DNA of 11,232 bases, from positions 1 through 11,232 of the forward strand of contig JAUWZC010000056.1 in NCBI GenBank assembly GCA_030615565.1, written 5' to 3'. Positions 6,707 to 11,232 of this stretch are shown piece by piece. The DNA is from Desulfobacteraceae bacterium. GTDB lineage: Bacteria > Desulfobacterota > DSM-4660 > Desulfatiglandales > B25-G16. Below the pieces are notes generated by a model. The model had not been told where the DNA came from. It made no database searches and saw nothing but the letters and a program-made list of their open reading frames with translations. A program made the translations under genes and the position numbers. Each line of letters begins with the position of its first letter. The stretch's first letter is position 1.

Positions 6707-8035
6707 TCACACGTTCACATATTTTTCCAGCTCCCACGAATGAACATGGGTGGAAAATTCCTTCCATTCCTTCTGCTTTATCTCAATAAATTTCTTCATA
6801 AGACCACTTCCTAGAGTGTCCCCAATAAGGGTATCCTTTTTCAAACATTCAAGAGCCTCGTTGAGGTTTCCGGGCAAATTTTCAATTTGCCGTTTCCTTT
6901 TTTCCTGATCAGACATCTCATAGATGTTCTCATTGATCGGGGGAGGGGGAAGAAGGCTCCGCCGAATACCGTCAAGGCCTGCTCCCAGAATGGCGGAAAA
7001 AGCCAAATAAGGGTTACAGGACGCATCTGGATTACGACACTCAACCCGGGTTGCCTCGGGATTGGAAACAGGAATACGCAACAAAACAGAGCGGTTGGTA
7101 AGTCCCCAAGAGACATAAACCGGAGCCTCCCACCCGGGAACGAGACGTTTATATGAGTTAACACTTGGATTTGTAATGCCAGTTAATCCTTTCGCATGCT
7201 CAAGTATTCCAGCGATAAAGTGACGTGCGATGTTTGAGAAATGGTCTTCGGCTTCTGGATCATAGAATAGATTGAGATTCTTTTCTCTGTCCCTGAGGTT
7301 TACGTGGACATGCATTCCACAGCCATAGGTCCAGTCAAATGGTTTGGGCATGAAAGAGGCTATAAGACCTTTTTCTGCGGCAAAAAATTTGATGACCTGT
7401 TTGTAGGTGATGGTAGCATCAGCAATAGATAATACGTCTCCAGAGCGAAAAGTGATTTCATGTTTGCTATTGGGAACCTCATGGTGATTCTTCTCACACA
7501 AAATACCCATCGAATCGAGGGCTCGGCTAAGATCTTTCCTAAACTCGGTTTCTTTGTCGTAGGGAGGGATAGAAAAGTAGGTTCCCTTATCGTGGGGAAT
7601 ATAGTTGCCCCTTTCATCGATTTCAAGGAGGAAGAATTCCATCTCTGGAGCAATGACAAAATCCCAGCTTTGTCCAAATTCCTGCCTCATATCCTGTATG
7701 ATTTTCTTGAGTATATATCTGGGGTCTACATCTAAGGGAGTCACCCGATCTTTGTCTAACACATCACAAATAAAACGAGCTGTCTTGTTTTCTGGTCTGC
7801 CCCATGGCAGAATCTGCAAAGTCTTCAAATCAGGTTTCAGCACCAAATCGCTTTGATTGACTGGAACGTATCTAGCTGACGAGCCATCAAATCCCAAACC
7901 GTTTTGCAAGATGTCTTGAAGATCTCTTGCAGGATTTATGACCTGTTTAATCTCTCCGGCAATGTCGGTAAATTGGAGATTGATGAACTTAATCTTTTCT
8001 TGCTCAAATCTTTTTACAATTTCCGATATGTCCAT
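6707..8035 (-). CDS. glutamine synthetase family protein (class I, alpha-like)
   Basis: The 442-residue product matches the length and spacing of Bacillus-type GSI-alpha enzymes: N-terminal beta-grasp domain to about residue 100, then the catalytic barrel. Visible active-site residues are D50 in FDGSS, metal-binding E131 and E133 (APEMEFFLLE), E186 and E193 (HHEVPNSKHE), H242 (GMHVH), R297 (NSYKRL), flap E303 (GWEAP), R315 (NRS), and E332 and R334 (VECRNPD), so ATP-dependent ligase chemistry should be intact. The tail reads NIYEMS, as in GSI-alpha, rather than the NLYDLPPEE adenylylation context of enteric GS. Two substitutions stand out: Y237 where GSI enzymes have the glutamate-contacting Asn (NGSGMH), and Q61 where most have Glu (NESD). 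It may therefore be a gamma-glutamyl ligase for another amine or a related substrate, not a housekeeping GS. The ATG at 8035 follows GAGGAAGAG. Confidence 0.9.
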   Translation of the reverse strand: MDISEIVKRFEQEKIKFINLQFTDIAGEIKQVINPARDLQDILQNGLGFDGSSARYVPVNQSDLVLKPDLKTLQILPWGRPENKTARFICDVLDKDRVTPLDVDPRYILKKIIQDMRQEFGQSWDFVIAPEMEFFLLEIDERGNYIPHDKGTYFSIPPYDKETEFRKDLSRALDSMGILCEKNHHEVPNSKHEITFRSGDVLSIADATITYKQVIKFFAAEKGLIASFMPKPFDWTYGCGMHVHVNLRDREKNLNLFYDPEAEDHFSNIARHFIAGILEHAKGLTGITNPSVNSYKRLVPGWEAPVYVSWGLTNRSVLLRIPVSNPEATRVECRNPDASCNPYLAFSAILGAGLDGIRRSLLPPPPINENIYEMSDQEKRKRQIENLPGNLNEALECLKKDTLIGDTLGSGLMKKFIEIKQKEWKEFSTHVHSWELEKYVNV

Positions 8036-8057
8036 GACTCTCTTCCTCTATCTAGAG

Positions 8058-9329
8058 TTAGCTGGAGTCCAAAAGTAAAAGAGCCCCCAGGAGTACCTGA
8101 GCGCCTTTTATAATACTGCTTGGCTCTGTCCATTCATCTGGTCTATGACTAATTCCATCTCGACATGGTATGAAAATCATACCCGCCTGGGTGACCTCGG
8201 CCATGTGAGCAGCATCGTGACCTGCCATACTGTAAAGACCCATGTGGCTCAGGCCAAAAAATTGGCAGGACTTCCGCAATGCCTCCTTAACATGGCCCGA
8301 GAAATGGACTGGTTTCGTATCGTAGTTTACCTCGGTTTGAATTCCTACACCACGCCGCTTGATTGTCTCTTCCGCAGCCTCATCAAGACGGTCACTAATG
8401 GCTTTGGAATAATCCGGGTAGAAACTTCTTATCTCGGCAATCATGTCCACTAGACTGGGAGTGATATTGATGGCATTTGGAAATACCATGACATGTCCAA
8501 CTGTTGCCAAGGCCTTCCCATTCTGTTCCTTGGCTGCCGTCTCGAGGGCCAATACTATTTCTGAAGCGGCACACAATGCATCTTTCCTTTTAGACATAGG
8601 GGTTGTTCCACAGTGGCTGGCTTCTCCTCGGATTTTGATATTTTTTCTGCAAATTCCTGTAATGCCATCAACGATTCCAATATCAATGTCTTTTTCATAG
8701 AGGTTGGGCATCTGCTCTATATGGATCTCCACAAAGGCCGCTATCTCACCTGGTTTTAGGACAGCCTGATCTATCTCGTCCAGATTGGCACCAACAAAGG
8801 CAAGAGCTTCCTGAAAAGATCTTCCATCTTCGTCTTTCAATTTTTTCAGATCATCTCGTGTCAATTTAGCAACCATGCCCCTACTGCCAAAGGTAGAAAT
8901 ACCGAATGAATTAGGTTCTTCAGAACAGGTGACAACCAATTCCAAAGGGTGTTTCGTTCTTATCTCAAGTTTATTTAACACACGAACTACTTCGACTGCT
9001 CCCAAAACTCCTGCCGACCCATCAAATTTTCCACCATTTCTTACAGAGTCCAGGTGAGAACCTGTCATCAGGACTGGAAGATCCTCTTTTTCGCCTTCAC
9101 GTCTCCCAAAAATATTTCCCAGAGCATCGGTTCGTACCTTCAGCTGAAGTTTCTTTTCAAAAATATCAATTATTTTATTTCTGGCTTTCAAATCTTCTCT
9201 ACTAAAAGCCAAGCGGGTCACCCCTCCATTGGGATCAGCACCTATCTCTGAAAATTCCTCAATTAGGTGTGCCATGCGGTTAACGTCAAAGCAGGCTTTG
9301 ATCTGTTCGGGGTTGAGCCTCTTATTCAT
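8058..9329 (-). CDS. M20-family zinc amidohydrolase (N-carbamoyl-L-amino acid hydrolase / allantoate amidohydrolase type)
   Basis: The 423-residue enzyme matches the hydantoinase/carbamoylase family throughout. Metal-site segments are GSHLDSVRNGGKFDGSAGVLG (H92 and bridging D103), CSEEPNSFG (E137 general base, E138 ligand), EIHIEQ (H203) and GISHRPDEWT (H395). The dimerisation-domain motif GEASHCGTTPM (235-245) and AGHDAAHMA (369-377) bind substrate in characterised relatives. The family hydrolyses N-carbamoyl amino acids, allantoate, ureidoglycolate or beta-ureidopropionate in the cytoplasm, usually releasing ammonia and CO2. The exact substrate cannot be chosen here, and no hydantoinase or allantoinase is present nearby. 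The EQGP often seen after the histidine motif is EQMP. Its start overlaps the end of the regulator gene by eight bases (ATGAATAA), so the two are coupled. Confidence 0.93.
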   Translation of the reverse strand: MNKRLNPEQIKACFDVNRMAHLIEEFSEIGADPNGGVTRLAFSREDLKARNKIIDIFEKKLQLKVRTDALGNIFGRREGEKEDLPVLMTGSHLDSVRNGGKFDGSAGVLGAVEVVRVLNKLEIRTKHPLELVVTCSEEPNSFGISTFGSRGMVAKLTRDDLKKLKDEDGRSFQEALAFVGANLDEIDQAVLKPGEIAAFVEIHIEQMPNLYEKDIDIGIVDGITGICRKNIKIRGEASHCGTTPMSKRKDALCAASEIVLALETAAKEQNGKALATVGHVMVFPNAINITPSLVDMIAEIRSFYPDYSKAISDRLDEAAEETIKRRGVGIQTEVNYDTKPVHFSGHVKEALRKSCQFFGLSHMGLYSMAGHDAAHMAEVTQAGMIFIPCRDGISHRPDEWTEPSSIIKGAQVLLGALLLLDSS

Positions 9330-10203
9330 TTCTAGAATCCCTCTGCCGACGGGAAACTTTATGAAATATGTTGATCTCCTCTGCTAACACTTCAAAATCA
9401 TTAATAAGTTTTTGGGCCTTTTGTCTGCTGGTTTTACCTACCTCTGTTACAATAATGTTAAAAAGGCAAAAAGGAGCCAAGTAGGAATCAAAGATGGTGC
9501 TAAAACTCACAGGTACGATGATACTTAGATCTGAAAATGGAATAACGGGTGACTCAGAATTATCGGTGATAGTTAGGATCTGATGACCCTTTTTCCTTAT
9601 GTATCTGGCCATCCTTATGGTTTCCTCAGGGTATCGCGGAAAAGTGACGATAATTGCAAGATCTTTTTTTTCCATTTCCAATAGCACATCATAATTTATC
9701 GTCCCACCGTGGGTTATATGAAATACTGGATGCTTTACCTTACTTAGAAAATACGAGAAATACATGGCCAAAGCAGCAGAGCCTCTCATGCCAATAACGT
9801 AAACCTTGTGACTTGTCGCAATGATCTGAAGAGCTTTCTTATAGCTCTCGAAGGGAAAATGCTGCGAGAATAATGTAAGAGTTTCAATCTCTTTGTTGAT
9901 AAATCTTATAGGATACCTGGAAACTTCTCCGCCATTTCTTAAGCTAATGGAAAACCTATCGGGGGTGGTAAGCTCCAATCGTATGAGTTCCTGAAGCGTC
10001 CCAACGAATTCATGGTAGCCAACAAAGCCTAAGTGCTGGGCAAAACGAATAACTGTTGGCTGGCTTACGCCTACTGTTTCAGCAAGCTTGCTTGCTGTCA
10101 TGAAGACAACTTTATCGTACTGAGTCAAGACATAGTTAGCTATCTTTAATTCTTGTAGAGAACAATTTTCGCGATGCTTTTTGACAATTTCAAGGATATC
10201 CAT
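9322..10203 (-). CDS. RpiR-family transcriptional regulator
   Basis: The 293-residue protein has the two-part RpiR layout. An N-terminal helix-turn-helix domain spans residues 1-77, with the recognition region SKLAETVGVSQPTVIRFAQHLGF (38-60). A SIS sugar-isomerase-like ligand domain spans about 125-255, with KVYVIGMRGSAALAMYFSYFL at its start and IIVTFPRYPEETIRMARYIRKKG in its middle. Members bind DNA as dimers and respond to small phosphorylated or carboxylated metabolites. In non-sugar catabolic loci such as this one the ligand is usually a pathway intermediate. It is the first gene of the eight-gene operon, so it probably controls its own synthesis and the whole uptake/hydrolysis/ligase set. 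The ribosome site before the ATG is weak (AAGAG). Confidence 0.93.
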   Translation of the reverse strand: MDILEIVKKHRENCSLQELKIANYVLTQYDKVVFMTASKLAETVGVSQPTVIRFAQHLGFVGYHEFVGTLQELIRLELTTPDRFSISLRNGGEVSRYPIRFINKEIETLTLFSQHFPFESYKKALQIIATSHKVYVIGMRGSAALAMYFSYFLSKVKHPVFHITHGGTINYDVLLEMEKKDLAIIVTFPRYPEETIRMARYIRKKGHQILTITDNSESPVIPFSDLSIIVPVSFSTIFDSYLAPFCLFNIIVTEVGKTSRQKAQKLINDFEVLAEEINIFHKVSRRQRDSRNE

Positions 10204-10253
10204 GGCTCTTAAAATAATGAATAAAACATTTCACATTTCTTATATTGTGGATA

Positions 10254-10282
10254 ATTATATTCAATCAATAAAAGCTTGTCAA
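10254..10282 (-). promoter_or_regulatory. consensus sigma-70 promoter of the regulator-led operon
   Basis: On the minus strand TTGACA (10282-10277) and TATAAT (10259-10254) are both perfect and separated by exactly 17 bases. Transcription should start near 10247, giving a leader of about 44 nt before the regulator's ATG. No second good promoter is seen inside the operon, whose gaps are mostly under 35 nt. An eight-base palindrome, ATAATTAT (10251-10258), overlaps the -10 element. Confidence 0.85.
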
Positions 10283-10307
10283 TAGAAATCTGCCGGAATT
10301 TTATAAG

Positions 10308-10327
10308 TTTTCCAGACAAGTGGAAAA
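10308..10327. promoter_or_regulatory. inverted repeat, candidate operator
   Basis: TTTTCCA (10308-10314) and TGGAAAA (10321-10327) form a perfect 7-bp inverted repeat with a six-base spacer, centred about 70 bp upstream of the predicted start site. Its 20-bp span and place just behind the -35 element suit a dimeric regulator, possibly the RpiR protein itself. No family consensus was matched, so the assignment is inference. Confidence 0.4.
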
Positions 10328-10386
10328 ATTTTATCATGATAAGCCAATAGGACTAATTTATTTTAATTATAAAGAGAGGAAAACCG

Positions 10387-10551
10387 ATGACAACACTGAT
10401 TGTATATTTATATAACTCCAGATATTCAAAACAGAAAATTGGCTTTGAACCTAATACTGGTGTGACTAAAAAAGACTTCAATTTCTTTTTGACGAGTTGC
10501 TTCTTGCTTAAATTATTCTATCCAACCGATCAGTTGCTCTCATTTCTTTAA
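10387..10551 (+). CDS. possible small protein of unknown function
   Basis: A 54-codon frame starts at an ATG preceded by AGAGGAAAACCG, a good ribosome-binding sequence at suitable spacing, and ends with TAA. The translation starts MTTLIVYLYNSRYSKQKIGF and has a hydrophobic stretch (FFLTSCFLLKLFYP) towards its end. I do not recognise it. The composition is AT-rich and aromatic-heavy, as chance frames in such DNA also are, and it could be a truncated gene. It is divergent from the regulator, so the inverted repeat at 10308-10327 lies between the two. Confidence 0.25.
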   Translation: MTTLIVYLYNSRYSKQKIGFEPNTGVTKKDFNFFLTSCFLLKLFYPTDQLLSFL

Positions 10552-10648
10552 ATAATCAAATGCATTTACAGATCACATTATATAATAGCAAAAAACCTAT
10601 TCCTTTAGTATTATCAGCAACTTGAGTTTTTGGTAATTCTGTACATGC

Positions 10649-10664
10649 CCGGTTGGGGACGCCA
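10649..10664 (+). repeat. 16-bp copy of the tRNA-Glu 3' end (possible att site)
   Basis: The 16 bases here, CCGGTTGGGGACGCCA, are identical to tRNA-Glu positions 126-141, covering the T-stem 3' strand, acceptor strand and CCA. No other tRNA part precedes it. A fragment ending exactly at CCA on the far side of a gene cluster is what integration into the 3' end of a tRNA leaves behind. No integrase is visible in the window. Confidence 0.6.
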
Positions 10665-10675
10665 TTTTTTTATTT

Positions 10676-10709
10676 AAAGGATTCATATTTTATGCGAATC
10701 CTTTTTTTC
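10676..10709 (+). terminator. intrinsic terminator downstream of the tRNA 3' fragment
   Basis: AAAGGATTC (10676-10684) pairs perfectly with GAATCCTTT (10696-10704) and runs into a T tract (10702-10708). It begins 11 bases past the tRNA-derived fragment. It could be the displaced original terminator of a tRNA gene, since no other plus-strand gene lies close upstream. Confidence 0.8.
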
Positions 10710-10750
10710 TTGAATAAATGGCTGTCACTGACCTTCTGCTACTTATTTCA

Positions 10751-10880
10751 GCCCCATTGAATGTTTTCATCGGTCCCGGACATCCCGCTTTTCAAGCGGG
10801 ACAACACTGGTGAACTTTTACTCCTTCGCTGAAGCTCTGGACAAGTTCACGAAGTGAAAGGAATCCGGTTGGGGACGCCA
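10751..10880 (+). pseudogene. tRNA-Glu-like element with a hairpin insert in the T loop
   Basis: The element aligns to tRNA-Glu in order. GCCCCA (10751-10756) is the acceptor 5' strand with one base lost, and a D-arm region is scrambled but ends GGTCCCGGACAT. A six-pair anticodon arm TCCCGC/GCGGGA follows, with loop TTTTCAA whose central bases keep the TTC anticodon (10791-10793). The variable region ACAACA matches, then T-stem ACTGG. The other T-stem strand CCGGT and acceptor TGGGGAC plus CCA come only after an insertion of about 54 nt replacing the T loop. Bases 10862-10881 are identical to tRNA positions 123-142. As it stands it is unlikely to work as a tRNA. The retained stems suggest a tRNA interrupted by a small mobile or repeat element. 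Confidence 0.7.
10810..10850. repeat. hairpin-forming insert inside the tRNA-like element
   Basis: GTGAACTT (10810-10817) and AAGTTCAC (10843-10850) form a perfect 8-bp stem. The 25-nt interval contains a nested hairpin CTTC-GCT-GAAG (10824-10834). The right arm can instead fold as TTCAC-GAA-GTGAA (10846-10858). The overlapping alternative hairpins resemble a small palindromic intergenic repeat. Whether it recurs elsewhere in the genome cannot be seen here. Confidence 0.6.
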
Positions 10881-10927
10881 GATCATTATCATTTTTTTTA
10901 ACCCTACTTTAGCAATTCTTCAACAAA

Positions 10928-10976
10928 ATCAATAAAGATGTAGCTTTCAATACATAAATTGTTTAACTTTATTGAT
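10928..10976. repeat. 10-bp perfect inverted repeat in AT-rich spacer
   Basis: ATCAATAAAG (10928-10937) and CTTTATTGAT (10967-10976) are exact inverted copies 29 bases apart. They lie about 70 bp upstream of the partial gene at the right edge. They could be a regulatory dyad or simply chance in AT-rich DNA. There is no T tract suited to a terminator right after it. Confidence 0.4.
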
Positions 10977-11044
10977 AAGAACTTTACAGTTTTTTTATCT
11001 TTTTCTATTTTCTAACTACAACCCATTATCAGATTCTAAATGAC

Positions 11045-11232
11045 GTGCCAATAAAAGATTATAAAGGTAAAGACATATATAGGACATTGAGCCTCAGGAG
11101 GGGAAAGTCTGCAATTAAACGGGAAATCTCATCTGTAACACCCGGAAGGATATTAATGTGGTTAGGTCTATTTGGTCTAGTTGCTCTTGTTAATTATCTA
11201 TTTTTTGTACACCTGGAGCCAATAAACAAAAA
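11045..11232 (+). CDS. probable small membrane protein, 3' end outside the window
   Basis: An open frame runs to the window edge. From the GTG at 11045 it encodes a basic, polar N-terminus (VPIKDYKGKDIYRTLSLRRG, then KSAIKREISSVTPGRIL), followed by one clear membrane segment, MWLGLFGLVALVNYLFFVHL. Basic residues immediately before the segment suggest a cytoplasmic N-terminus. The alternative start is the ATG at 11156, which has GGAAGGA five bases upstream and would place the membrane segment at the very N-terminus. The GTG has no good ribosome site. The protein-like upstream residues favour a longer gene, and the ribosome site favours the shorter one. I do not recognise the family, and the frame is unconfirmed because it is cut off. 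Confidence 0.4.
   Translation, partial: MPIKDYKGKDIYRTLSLRRGKSAIKREISSVTPGRILMWLGLFGLVALVNYLFFVHLEPINK

Noticed and set aside
10565..10586. TTTACA and TATAAT in the spacer as a plus-strand promoter
   Set aside because: They are only 10 bases apart, and no acceptable -35 lies 16-18 bases before the TATAAT.
1..11232. CRISPR arrays, insertion sequences, integrase or phage genes
   Set aside because: No regularly spaced repeats and no transposase or recombinase reading frame were found on either strand.

Overview
The window carries one complete metabolic locus from a Gram-negative-type bacterium, bounded on both sides by a tRNA-Glu gene or pieces of one. The tRNA has its CCA encoded, intergenic DNA is AT-rich, and the permease, binding-protein and glutamine-synthetase types fit an anaerobic, Desulfobacterota-like organism. 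That taxonomic guess rests on general impression only and is weak.

Left flank (1-590): an intact tRNA-Glu(TTC) with a probable terminator, then a degenerate tRNA-Glu relic that has lost its T arm, then about 300 bp with no convincing gene. A single plus-strand gene (591-1976) follows, encoding an MmgE/PrpD-family protein. It converges on the main operon, and the two are separated by a perfect 17-bp hairpin that can stop transcription from both sides.

Core (2056-10203, minus strand): eight tightly packed co-directional genes in transcription order. They are an RpiR-family regulator, an M20-type N-carbamoyl-L-amino-acid/allantoate amidohydrolase-like enzyme, a class I glutamine synthetase-like enzyme, and a complete branched-chain-amino-acid-type ABC importer (two permeases, two ATPases and, last, the periplasmic binding protein). 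Short gaps and two end-to-start contacts of 1-2 nt or less support one transcript. A textbook sigma-70 promoter (TTGACA, 17 bp, TATAAT) lies just upstream of the regulator gene, with an inverted repeat behind it that could be an operator. A reasonable model is uptake of a nitrogenous solute, hydrolysis releasing ammonia, and capture of that ammonia or amine by the synthetase, all under the RpiR regulator. The substrate cannot be read from the sequence.

Right flank (10204-11232): a possible 54-codon ORF, a 16-bp copy of the tRNA-Glu 3' end followed by a strong terminator, and a second tRNA-Glu-like element. In that element the T loop is replaced by a roughly 54-nt hairpin-forming insert. Beyond it are a 10-bp inverted repeat and the start of a probable small membrane protein that runs off the window. 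The tRNA 3'-end repeats on both sides make the locus look like a cassette sitting at a tRNA-Glu integration site, although no integrase or transposase is present. The tRNA-derived elements are the least conventional part of the window.
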